This document shows positions 41,803 to 49,364 of a DNA stretch of 64,000 nucleotides, in pieces. Under the pieces are notes generated by a model. The model worked only from the letters and a program-made list of their open reading frames with translations. It made no database searches and had not been told where the DNA came from. Every line of letters starts with the position of its first letter. Position 1 is the stretch's first letter. Position numbers and translations under genes: made by a program. The stretch is from Campylobacter concisus (GTDB lineage: Bacteria > Campylobacterota > Campylobacteria > Campylobacterales > Campylobacteraceae), in NCBI RefSeq assembly GCF_003048595.2, contig NZ_CP049270.1, forward strand, positions 1,612,001 to 1,676,000, in the 5' to 3' direction.

Positions 41803-42093
41803 TTATATAGTTTGTAGCAGTTGGTCTAATGAGCGAATATATCTATTCTGTCTCATATAAGATTGATTGTTTAATAGTCTCTTTACATCTCTCTCATAAA
41901 CTCTATTTGGTGCATCTAGTGCATCTGTTTTATGTTGTAAGAGTTTTTTAAGTGGTATGCCTTGAGCTATAACCTCTTTTAACTGACACGGATGTAGCCC
42001 TATTGCTACGAGTTCCCAATATAGTTTAGAGTTTAGCTGTTCTCCTTTCTTGAGTTTGTTGTAAGCTGTTGTGATTGTTTTGTTAAATGTCAT
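41803..42093 (-). CDS. Hypothetical phage protein behind a phage promoter
   Basis: 96 residues, basic and helical (NKTITTAYNKLKKGEQLNS, VYERDVKRLLNNQSYMRQN). First gene after the promoter at 42.1 kb, with a short 26-base leader and a strong AGGAGG site. No family recognised; possibly a small early-class II regulator like those following T7 gene 1. Confidence 0.65.
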   Translation of the reverse strand: MTFNKTITTAYNKLKKGEQLNSKLYWELVAIGLHPCQLKEVIAQGIPLKKLLQHKTDALDAPNRVYERDVKRLLNNQSYMRQNRYIRSLDQLLQTI

Positions 42094-42111
42094 AAAATGC
42101 CTCCTAAAGGT

Positions 42112-42175
42112 TTTTCTTCCTATAAGTGGCGAATGTTAGGGAGTTATTTTTATAAAAAGGTATAGATTAAGATTA
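42112..42175 (-). promoter_or_regulatory. Phage RNA polymerase promoter with upstream element (42.1 kb)
   Basis: Minus-strand CGCCACTTATAGGAAGA, predicted start at 42120, 26 bases before the next ATG. Upstream it shares two blocks with the 44.8 kb promoter at identical distances: ACTCCCTAAC (15 bases before the start) and TAATCTTAATC (45 bases before). These may be contacts of a regulator or host polymerase elements. Confidence 0.82.
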
Positions 42176-42180
42176 GGTTA

Positions 42181-42200
42181 AGCCCTAAAAAGATAGGGCT
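42181..42200 (-). terminator. Hairpin at the end of the RNA polymerase gene
   Basis: AGCCCTA/TAGGGCT form a 7-bp perfect stem overlapping the RNAP stop codon, with a T-rich loop. There is no T-run after the stem on the minus strand, so it may be an RNase III site or mRNA end stabiliser rather than a strong terminator. Confidence 0.45.
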
Positions 42201-44679
42201 AAGAAAAGAAGTATGTAGAGTTTAGGACTTTTGTAATATCTAAGTTACCTTGTTTAGGTAGCTCAGGGAGCTTCTTAGCATTCTTAGGGCTGAGCTGTGA
42301 TGCTATTTCATCTCTAAACTTTGCTAGGTTATTTTCACTATACATCTTAACAAACTCTTCGCGAAGCGTATCACGCAATGTATCTGTGTTTCCTGCGTGA
42401 GTTGCAAAGCTGTCATGTATCATTGCAAAGTTTTCTACACCTTTATCTAGGCAGGCATCAACTGTGAGGACTAGATGTGAAGCATCCATTGAGTGAATAT
42501 AGTTCGGAGATTGTCCGTTAGTTGTAGCTCTGCTATCTATCTTTTTATCACTATCTTTTGCCTCTTCTTCTACGCTCAGTCTTACTCTAGTGCCTCCCCA
42601 ATATGTTTCAACAAGCTTTGATGTTAGCTTGCGATACTCTTGCTTTACCTTGAAGCCACTTGGAGTAGTCCAATAGAGTGGTTTATCTTCTTTTGATGCT
42701 ACTTTTGCCATATCTTTTAGAAAAGCCATAGCGTCCTTTGAGGCTACTACAACTTTCTCTATGCCTTCTTTGTTTCTATCTGCTAGATACACGCACATCT
42801 TGGCAAAGCTTGTATCAACAAAGGTATAGTCTTTTGGGTTAAGCTCTGATAATAGCTGTCCTTTCATACCGTCTCTACTAACACCATAAGGAGTTGTCAT
42901 AGTATTTCTCTTTGTAACTTTTCTATCAACCTTTCCTACTAAAGGTTTAGCTTCAAGAACTCCGTTAGCTGCATCAATCTCCACAGCCTTTGAGACTTCT
43001 TTCGCTACCTCTGCATAGATGTCATTAGGTTTATCCTCATCTCCATTTATAACATTAGTAGCAAGAGCTCCTCTTTCATCAAGCAACAGTGCTGAGAAGT
43101 GCTGTATGCCACTACAAGAGCCATCAAGAGGCACTGGTAGATAACTAAGAAACTCAGAGCTATAACTACTAGCTACATAATCACTCCACTCAAAGCAAAA
43201 GGCTAGAAACTTAAATGGCTCATCTGCTTCAAACCACCACTTATTCTCATAAGGGTCTTTAGCTACCATTAGGATGTCTTTCTCGTGAGCTTTAGCCCAA
43301 GTCCATCTCTCAATCATAGGAAGCTTATCATCTCCAAAAGTATTAGCACCAAGCATTGAAAGCCATTTAGCTCCCTCAGCTCCTAGAGCTACACCATTAG
43401 CAAACTTTAGGAGTGCTTTTGATAAGTCATTACCTTGTGGGTTAGGGCAACCACCACTTTGTAATGGGTATATCCTGCCTCTCCAATCTAAGTTATAGCA
43501 GTAGTAAAACTCTTGCTCGTCTTTAAACTTCATAGCAGTAGCTAGCTGAGACACAAGAAGAAGTCTTTTACCTCTATCACTTACTTGTTTTCTATGTGCT
43601 GTTCTACTAGCTTTCTTCCACTCTGCAAAAGCTTCAGGATTTGTAGCCTTAAACTGCTTATATTCTTCATCCGCAGCATCTATTGGTAATCCCTCAGGTC
43701 TAGGGACATAATCAAGTTCAGTTCCACTTGTTATTTCAAGATCAGATATTTCTTTATCTAACTCTACGAAATGCTGAGCTACCTCTAGCACTCTCTTGTT
43801 TATACACCAAGCAGTGTCTTGCAGTGCGTTAATAGCTCTATAAACCTTAGGCATCTCGTAGTCTTTTAGATAGTTGTTAGGCTTACCTGAGAGGTTCTTT
43901 ACTAATGGTACTTGTAATACTGGAGTTAAGAAACCTCCTAACTTTCCTACTTCGTATGGTTTAGGCTTAACAAGCATAGGATAGAGTATAGGGGTAAGAA
44001 GCTCACACTCTCCCTCTACCTTTACTAGATACTCTCTAAACTCTTTTGTAGGAGTTAGGGTTTTAGCTATTCTATTATAACCATCTCGCTTATCGCCTAT
44101 TTCAAATACACCAGTAGAAGCTATAAGAATATCTAAGAGTTTCTGACCTATCAAGAGTTGTTCTTTAGCATCTAATGTCTCTCTTGTAAAGTCCTCAGTC
44201 TCATCCATAAATCTATGAAAGCCTTTAGCTATCTTTTCTTTACTTACGCGTTTTTGTAGTTGGCTTTTAATATAGAAGTCAGCAGTTATAGCAATCCTAG
44301 AATTAACAGCCTTGTAGTTTTTGATATTTAGCTCTTCTAATAGAGCTTTAGCTATGGCTGTGGCTACGGATACTAGCCTAGTCTGCTTAGTGCATACGCT
44401 ATTAAAGATAATCTTTAGAGTTATATATCCAGCCTCAGCATATCCTATACGCTCTATAAAGTCTTTAATAAACCTTTCATTATGCGTTAGCCTACCTTTC
44501 TTGTAAGTCATCAGACCTTGCATAAAAGGTTGCATAAGTTGATAGATAAGTACTGAGCTAACCTTAGTTTCTCCGTAGCCACCTTTAGCTTTAGCTTTAG
44601 CTACTTCTTTTCTTATCTTCTCAACACCTTCGTTAATACCCTCAAGTTCAAGATTTAATTGTCTTTGCTCTAGTGTCAT
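42199..44679 (-). CDS. Single-subunit T7-type RNA polymerase
   Basis: 826 residues (T7 gp1 883). Catalytic Asp in PLDGSCSGIQH (D519) and FAMIHDSFATH (D756), with K590 and Y598 in KRNTMTTPYG corresponding to T7 D537, D812, K631 and Y639. The specificity-loop region (SKLVETYWGGTRVRLS) differs from T7, in line with the CCACTTATAGGA promoters found here. It transcribes the late and class II genes. In the prophage it is the first gene next to attR, downstream of and co-directional with host modAB, and lies behind a promoter of its own type. Confidence 0.96.
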   Translation of the reverse strand: MTLEQRQLNLELEGINEGVEKIRKEVAKAKAKGGYGETKVSSVLIYQLMQPFMQGLMTYKKGRLTHNERFIKDFIERIGYAEAGYITLKIIFNSVCTKQTRLVSVATAIAKALLEELNIKNYKAVNSRIAITADFYIKSQLQKRVSKEKIAKGFHRFMDETEDFTRETLDAKEQLLIGQKLLDILIASTGVFEIGDKRDGYNRIAKTLTPTKEFREYLVKVEGECELLTPILYPMLVKPKPYEVGKLGGFLTPVLQVPLVKNLSGKPNNYLKDYEMPKVYRAINALQDTAWCINKRVLEVAQHFVELDKEISDLEITSGTELDYVPRPEGLPIDAADEEYKQFKATNPEAFAEWKKASRTAHRKQVSDRGKRLLLVSQLATAMKFKDEQEFYYCYNLDWRGRIYPLQSGGCPNPQGNDLSKALLKFANGVALGAEGAKWLSMLGANTFGDDKLPMIERWTWAKAHEKDILMVAKDPYENKWWFEADEPFKFLAFCFEWSDYVASSYSSEFLSYLPVPLDGSCSGIQHFSALLLDERGALATNVINGDEDKPNDIYAEVAKEVSKAVEIDAANGVLEAKPLVGKVDRKVTKRNTMTTPYGVSRDGMKGQLLSELNPKDYTFVDTSFAKMCVYLADRNKEGIEKVVVASKDAMAFLKDMAKVASKEDKPLYWTTPSGFKVKQEYRKLTSKLVETYWGGTRVRLSVEEEAKDSDKKIDSRATTNGQSPNYIHSMDASHLVLTVDACLDKGVENFAMIHDSFATHAGNTDTLRDTLREEFVKMYSENNLAKFRDEIASQLSPKNAKKLPELPKQGNLDITKVLNSTYFFS

Positions 44680-45000
44680 AATGTCCTCCTTTATGGACTT
44701 TTAGTAAGACCAAGAGAAAGACAGAGAGTTCTATAACCATCCTATGGATATCTAAGAGTAATCCTTTACAATCCTTTACCCCCCTCTGCTCCTCCTATAA
44801 GTGGAGTGTGTTAGGGAGTAAAAAGATTAAAATCTTCACGATTAAGATTAACCTAAGCTAATAATAGTAATAAGAATAGGCTCAATTCTTCCTATTAGTC
44901 TAACCTACTAACGACATAAAAAGGTAAAAGTTTAGGGGTAGGGACTTCCTGCGATTTTCCCTATAAAGTTAATAAGAATATCACAGAAAGCCTTAAGATT
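44680..45000. other. Leader and control region between attR and the RNA polymerase gene
   Basis: 321 bp without a gene. It holds the phage promoter at 44.8 kb with its upstream blocks, then AT-rich DNA with possible host -10 boxes on the minus strand (TATTAT-like near 44865-44880) and an isolated TTTATAGGGAAAA at about 44955-44967. Together with 2615-2639 it forms the phage side of attP, so integrase arm sites should lie here; I could not pick them out. Confidence 0.5.
44786..44850 (-). promoter_or_regulatory. Phage RNA polymerase promoter with upstream element (44.8 kb)
   Basis: Minus-strand CACACTCCACTTATAGGAGG, predicted start at 44795, giving a 115-base leader for the RNA polymerase gene itself. 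ACTCCCTAAC and TAATCTTAATC lie 15 and 45 bases upstream, exactly as at the 42.1 kb promoter. The tandem TTAATC half-sites could be an operator. Confidence 0.82.
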
Positions 45001-45075
45001 ACGGGCTTCAAACCCGATGACTGGGCGGTTGACCGTCTGGTGGGGAGTTCGATTCTCTCATCCTCTCGCCACTCT
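45001..45075 (+). repeat. attR: displaced 3' part of selC
   Basis: Identical to 2540-2614. It contains the anticodon arm, variable arm, T arm and CCA but lacks the 5' half of the tRNA and any promoter, so it is not a second tRNA gene. It is the original chromosomal 3' end of selC, 4 bases from the modB stop. Confidence 0.92.
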
Positions 45076-45079
45076 CATT

Positions 45080-45739
45080 TTAAATTTTGCTTTTATCAAG
45101 CAAATTTATAATCCCAAACAAAATAAAGCTTAATACAACCAAAACAAGGCTTAAAACTAGAGCCTCATCGCTTTTACCATCATATACGGCATTATAAATG
45201 GCAAGCGAGATAGTGTCGGTTTTTCCTATTATATTTCCGCCAAGTATAAGTGTTATGCCAACCTCGCCAAGCCCACGCGAGATCGCTAAGATAAAAGCCG
45301 CTGCTACGCTTTTTGCAACACATGGGAAGAGCACGAAAATAGCTGTTTGAAATTTATCTTTTCCAAGGCTATATGCTGCTTCACTTAGGCTTTTTGAAAG
45401 TGAGCCAAGAGCAGATGCGACAGGCTTTACAAAAAGTGGTAGCGAAGCTATAAAAGCAGCTAACACAAGAGCCTTAAAACTAAAAATAATTTCTAAATTT
45501 AAAGCCTTGCCGACGATGCCATTTTTGCCAAGCAGATAAAGCAGTAAAAATCCAGTAGCAATGGGCGGAAAGATGAGTGGAAAAGTTACGATCATCTCTA
45601 AAATGGCTCTAAGTTTACCTTTATAAAAGGCCAAAAGATAAGCTAAAGCCAGCCCAAAAACGATAAGCAAAGCCCCTTGGCACAAAACGACCTTTACACT
45701 TAAAAATAGTGGATCAAATAGCCAAGAGAGCTCTTGCAA
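45080..45739 (-). CDS. modB: Molybdate ABC transporter permease
   Basis: 219 residues with five to six membrane spans and the permease EAA-type loop (LSEAAYSLGKDKFQTAIFVLFP followed by GLGEVGITLILGGNI), characteristic of ModB. It imports molybdate for the Mo cofactor with ModA and an ATPase. It follows modA by 8 bases. No modC lies downstream: the uninfected chromosome has only convergent selC there, so the ATPase must be encoded elsewhere. Minus-strand read-through from this operon enters the phage RNA polymerase gene. Confidence 0.85.
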   Translation of the reverse strand: MQELSWLFDPLFLSVKVVLCQGALLIVFGLALAYLLAFYKGKLRAILEMIVTFPLIFPPIATGFLLLYLLGKNGIVGKALNLEIIFSFKALVLAAFIASLPLFVKPVASALGSLSKSLSEAAYSLGKDKFQTAIFVLFPCVAKSVAAAFILAISRGLGEVGITLILGGNIIGKTDTISLAIYNAVYDGKSDEALVLSLVLVVLSFILFGIINLLDKSKI

Positions 45740-45747
45740 ATTTAGCC

Positions 45748-46446
45748 TTATCTTATGCCAAATTTAGTGTAAATTTCTTTTGATCTCTCGCTTTTTAGCT
45801 CAGTTAAAAATTTCTCACAATCAGCCTTTTTATCGCATCCTTCAAGCTTCGCAGCCACGATGTTTGCTGGAGCGTAAAGCGATTTGTCTATCAAGACAAA
45901 ACTACCAAATTCATCTTTGTGTGCATTTAGTTCGGTTTGGTTGATGAATCCAGCATCAACTTCGCCGTTTAATATATATGTAACGACCTGTGGCACACCA
46001 GCAACTGCTAAAATTTTATCCTTTAGCTCGCTGCTTAAATTCGCTTTTTGCATAAATTCATTCGCCCTTTTGCCATAAACCGTCTTTACAGCATCTGGCA
46101 TAGCGATCTTAGAAAGAGCTTTTAGCTCGTCAACTTTTTCTATTTTCACGCCCTTTTTAGTAGCTAATACCAAGGCGCCTGAGCCTAAATTTACATACTC
46201 GGCGATCTTTAGATCAGACTTTTTCAAAAAGTCCTCATCGCCCACTATCACGTCAGTTTTGCCCTCTTTTGCCTGCGCCATGATCGCTGTGATGTTTGCA
46301 AAAGAAGTATCGATATTTACGCCATCTTTTTTGAGATTTTGCGCGACTGCTTCAACTATCTTTTTATATCCACCACCCGCACTTACTAGCAAATTTTCAT
46401 TGCCAAATGCAAATAGTGCAACCATTAGAAGTAAGAACTTTTTCAT
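45748..46446 (-). CDS. modA: Molybdate ABC transporter substrate-binding protein
   Basis: 232 residues with a signal peptide (MKKFLLLMVALFAFG) and the ModA-type fold: NLLVSAGGGYKKIVEAVAQN at the start and VAGVPQVVTYILNGEVDAGF late. The periplasmic protein binds molybdate or tungstate oxyanion. The usual SSG pattern is replaced by a shorter SFANITAIMAQ region, so specificity for molybdate versus tungstate is not certain. Divergent from pncB across a 129-bp spacer. Confidence 0.8.
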   Translation of the reverse strand: MKKFLLLMVALFAFGNENLLVSAGGGYKKIVEAVAQNLKKDGVNIDTSFANITAIMAQAKEGKTDVIVGDEDFLKKSDLKIAEYVNLGSGALVLATKKGVKIEKVDELKALSKIAMPDAVKTVYGKRANEFMQKANLSSELKDKILAVAGVPQVVTYILNGEVDAGFINQTELNAHKDEFGSFVLIDKSLYAPANIVAAKLEGCDKKADCEKFLTELKSERSKEIYTKFGIR

Positions 46447-46542
46447 ATTTTTCCTTTAAAAGTAAAATTTCAAGATTTTATAAAATACACTCTTATACAT
46501 TCTTAAAATATATTTTTATAACTTATTCGGATTTTTGCCAAA

Positions 46543-46552
46543 ATGGTATAAT
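46543..46552 (+). promoter_or_regulatory. Promoter of pncB
   Basis: ATGGTATAAT is an extended -10 box (TGG-TATAAT) 23 bases before the pncB ATG, preceded by T-rich periodic sequence typical of Campylobacter promoters. Confidence 0.65.
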
Positions 46553-46575
46553 CCCAACAAAACAAAAGGACAGAC

Positions 46576-47664
46576 ATGAACGAACTTGAGCTAAAGATGC
46601 AGGGCAAGATAGATAGGCTAACAGACAAGACCTTTAAGCTAGATCCAAGGATCGGCGAGGGCTACTTTACTGCGAAATATTTTCTAAAAGTAAATGAGAT
46701 AATTAAGCAAAACTTACCAGATCAGCATGTGACGATGCAGTTCTTTCAAAGGCGCGATGATATCGTACTTTGTGGCATCGACGAAGTTTTAGCCGTCATC
46801 AATAAATTTGCCAAAGACCCAATCGAGCTTGAAATTTATGCGCTTAATGATGGCGATGTCATAAATGCAAACGAGCCAGTTTTAAAGATAAGCGGCAAGT
46901 ATGAAAATTTTGGCTTTTTAGAAAATGTGATCGATGCGACACTTACTAGAAGAAGCTGCGTAGCGACAAACTCAAGAGATGTGATAAGAGCGGCAAATGG
47001 AAAGGACGTTTTTAGTATGGCGGATAGGCAAGATGACATCTGCACGCAACCAGGCGACGGCTATGCATCATTTGTAGGCGGTATCAAAAAAGTCGCTACT
47101 GACGCTCAGGGCGAGCTTACGGGGCTAAAAGGTGGTGGCACCATGCCTCATGCGCTTATTCAAATGTGCGGTGGAGATATAGTAAAAGCCTCAGAAATTT
47201 ATGCTAAAACCTTTGAAAATGAGAAGGTCACGGCCTTAGTGGACTATAACAACGACGTGATCACAGACGCATTAAGAGCTGCAAATGCCCTAAAAGAGAG
47301 GCTTGGCGCAGTTAGAGTTGATACTAGTAAAAATTTGATAGATAAGCATTTTGAAGACAAAGATACGAGTAAATTTGACCCGCACGGCGTTTGCAAGGAG
47401 CTTATATTTGCCCTAAGAGAGGCGCTTGATAAAGCTGGCTTTAAGCATGTTAAAATCGTCGTTAGCTCAGGATTTAATCCGCAAAAAATGAGCGAATTTG
47501 AGAAATTTAACACCCCAGTTGATATTTACGGCGTGGGAAGCTATCTTGTTAAAAATGACATTTGTGGCTTTACAGGCGATCTAGTCGAGCTAAACGGCAA
47601 AAGTGAGGCTAAATTTGGCAGGAAAAATTTCGCTTCAGATAGACTAAAAAGAGTTAAATTTTAG
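46576..47664 (+). CDS. pncB: Nicotinate phosphoribosyltransferase
   Basis: 362 residues. DKTFKLDPRIGEGYFTAKYF and VTMQFFQRRDDIVLCGIDE open the protein; RRSCVATNSRDVIRAANG and GGTMPHALIQMCGGD contain the PRPP and nicotinate contact regions. It makes nicotinate mononucleotide from nicotinate for NAD salvage in the cytoplasm. Start ATG follows AAAAGGA. A small exported protein gene follows 8 bases downstream. Confidence 0.85.
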   Translation: MNELELKMQGKIDRLTDKTFKLDPRIGEGYFTAKYFLKVNEIIKQNLPDQHVTMQFFQRRDDIVLCGIDEVLAVINKFAKDPIELEIYALNDGDVINANEPVLKISGKYENFGFLENVIDATLTRRSCVATNSRDVIRAANGKDVFSMADRQDDICTQPGDGYASFVGGIKKVATDAQGELTGLKGGGTMPHALIQMCGGDIVKASEIYAKTFENEKVTALVDYNNDVITDALRAANALKERLGAVRVDTSKNLIDKHFEDKDTSKFDPHGVCKELIFALREALDKAGFKHVKIVVSSGFNPQKMSEFEKFNTPVDIYGVGSYLVKNDICGFTGDLVELNGKSEAKFGRKNFASDRLKRVKF

Positions 47665-47672
47665 GAGAAGAG

Positions 47673-48170
47673 ATGAAATTTATAAAAATTTTAACGTTTA
47701 TAGCACTTTTGCTCTCTAGCTGTATGGCTGCAAACTACGCTAACGCCTTTGAAAAAGTTGGCATCCTTGAAGACGGCGTTTACCGCTTTAGCCAAAATGG
47801 CATAGGAGTCAAAAAAGACCTGCTTGTAAAGGTGATCTCAGTGCAAAACTTGGATAGCTCACGCAAAAAGATCATCTCCATGCTAAATATCCCTAAAAAA
47901 TCTAAAATCACAGACTTTAAAACAAGCGATGCAGGCGTTATAGTCTGGCCATTTTACGAGTTTGAGGGCAAATTTATAACGACAATAATCGTTGAAAATA
48001 TAAAAAAAGAAGATAGCGATCAAAAACTGATTAAAATGCTTGAACTTAAGCATCCATTTTACTCAACGATCCTCGCTCGAAGAAAAGGTGCTAAAGACGC
48101 CATAGACGTGAAATACGTGCTAAATTTCAAAGAGGCAAAGCTGGTAAAATCGTTTAAAAACCACCCTTAA
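47673..48170 (+). CDS. Small exported protein of unknown function
   Basis: 165 residues with a signal peptide (FIKILTFIALLLSSCMAANYA; possible lipobox LSSC). The mature part is basic with no recognised domain. It lies 8 bases after pncB behind a GGAGAAG site and may share its transcript. Confidence 0.65.
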   Translation: MKFIKILTFIALLLSSCMAANYANAFEKVGILEDGVYRFSQNGIGVKKDLLVKVISVQNLDSSRKKIISMLNIPKKSKITDFKTSDAGVIVWPFYEFEGKFITTIIVENIKKEDSDQKLIKMLELKHPFYSTILARRKGAKDAIDVKYVLNFKEAKLVKSFKNHP

Positions 48171-48225
48171 AACTTTATTTTAAATAAATTTCATTAAAAT
48201 GGCGTAATCAAAAAAAGGATCATCT

Positions 48226-49098
48226 TTGCATAATCTAAAAACCATAAACGTCGCTCACTCGCCGGACGCTGACGATATTTTCATGTATGCCGCGGTCAAA
48301 TTTGGCTGGGTTAGCAGTAAAAATTTAGCCTTCACATCAAAGGCGCTTGATATAGAAACGTTAAACGAAGAGGCGCTAAAAGGCACTTATGAGGCAACGG
48401 CAATTAGCTTTGCCCTCTATCCTAAAATTTGCGATGAATTTGCACTTTTACGCTGTGCGGTGAGCTTTGGCAAAGGATATGGCCCAAAGCTTATCAAGCT
48501 AAAAGATAAACAACTAAAGCGAAATTTCAAGGTCGCGTTATCTGGCAAAAACACGACAAATGCCCTGCTCTTTCGCATAGCCTACCCAGAGGCAAGGATC
48601 GTTTATAAAAATTTCCTTGAGATCGAAAATGCCGTGCTTAGCGGCGAAGTCGATGCTGGCGTGCTCATACATGAAAGTATCTTAAATTTCTCTGACCAGC
48701 TCTGCGTAGAGCGTGAAATTTGGGACATTTGGAGCGAGCTAAATGGCGAAAATTTACCGCTTCCACTTGGTGGCATGGCGCTTAGACGAAGCCTACCCAT
48801 AACTGACGCCATCGAGTGCGAGAGGGTGCTTAGCGAGGCCGTTAGGATAGCCACTTCGCACAAGCCATTTTTATCTCACATGCTAATGGAGCGAAATCTC
48901 ATCAGAGTTGGCAAAGACGAGCTTAAAACGTATCTAAATTTATACGCAAATGACGAGTCAATAAGCATGAATGAAACTCAGCTAAAAGCACTAAATAAGC
49001 TCTATCAAATAGGCTACGACAAAGGCTTTTTTGAAAAGCCAATCGACGTAAACGACTACTTAATCCCAACTGAATACAACGAAGTAAGGTTTAGCTGA
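48226..49098 (+). CDS. mqnD: 1,4-dihydroxy-6-naphthoate synthase, futalosine pathway
   Basis: 290 residues starting at TTG after AAAAGGATCATC. The MqnA/MqnD-type N-terminus VAHSPDADDIFMYAAVKFGW and INIS-like ALYPKICDEFALLRCAVSFGKGYGPKL identify MqnD, which converts cyclic de-hypoxanthinylfutalosine to 1,4-dihydroxy-6-naphthoate in menaquinone synthesis, the only route in campylobacters. It overlaps fliQ by one base. Confidence 0.88.
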   Translation: MHNLKTINVAHSPDADDIFMYAAVKFGWVSSKNLAFTSKALDIETLNEEALKGTYEATAISFALYPKICDEFALLRCAVSFGKGYGPKLIKLKDKQLKRNFKVALSGKNTTNALLFRIAYPEARIVYKNFLEIENAVLSGEVDAGVLIHESILNFSDQLCVEREIWDIWSELNGENLPLPLGGMALRRSLPITDAIECERVLSEAVRIATSHKPFLSHMLMERNLIRVGKDELKTYLNLYANDESISMNETQLKALNKLYQIGYDKGFFEKPIDVNDYLIPTEYNEVRFS

Positions 49099-49364
49099 TG
49101 CAAAGTACGCTCGTCTCGCTTGGAGTTGAAACCTTTAAGATCGCCCTTTATATCAGCCTTCCGATGCTGTTAAGCGGCCTAATAGCAGGTCTTATCATCT
49201 CCATCTTTCAAGCGACCACGCAGATAAACGAAACCACGCTAAGCTTTGTGCCAAAAATTTTGCTAGTCGTCGTTGTTATCATATTTTTAATGCCTTGGAT
49301 GATCTCGATGATGGTTGAATTTACCACTCGCATGCTTGATTTTATACCGGAATTTATCCAGTGA
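49098..49364 (+). CDS. fliQ: Flagellar export apparatus protein FliQ
   Basis: 88 residues, two membrane helices (LYISLPMLLSGLIAGLIISI and PKILLVVVVIIFLMPWM) with the family motif FQATTQINETTLSFVPK between them. It is part of the inner-membrane export gate. Length matches the family. ATG overlaps the mqnD stop; its own stop overlaps murB. Confidence 0.95.
   Translation: MQSTLVSLGVETFKIALYISLPMLLSGLIAGLIISIFQATTQINETTLSFVPKILLVVVVIIFLMPWMISMMVEFTTRMLDFIPEFIQ

Larger units (their letters stand above)
2540..45075. mobile_element. T7-like temperate podovirus prophage integrated in selC
   Basis: About 42.5 kb bounded by identical att repeats, with an integrase at one end and a T7-type RNA polymerase gene at the other. 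It holds a full podovirus set in T7 order: RNAP, gp2.5-like SSB, endonuclease I, primase-helicase, family A polymerase, 5' exonuclease, portal, scaffold, capsid, tubular proteins, three internal virion proteins, fibre, lysis genes and terminase. All but one gene are on the minus strand. Circularising at att puts int just upstream of RNAP, as known for integrative pelagiphages and cyanophage P-SSP7-type genomes. Apart from a split polymerase (intron) and one small frame-broken ORF, it appears intact and potentially inducible. Confidence 0.95.

Noticed and set aside
44955-44967. Sixth phage promoter (TTTATAGGGAAAA on minus)
   Set aside because: It matches only the initiation region, lacking the CAC and CCAC block shared by the others.
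45001-45075. A second tRNA-Sec gene
   Set aside because: Only the 3' portion from the anticodon stem is present; it lacks the acceptor 5' strand, D arm and promoter. It is attR.
45080-45739. modB truncated by the prophage
   Set aside because: The permease has normal length and ends 5 bases outside the att repeat; selC rather than modB was the target.
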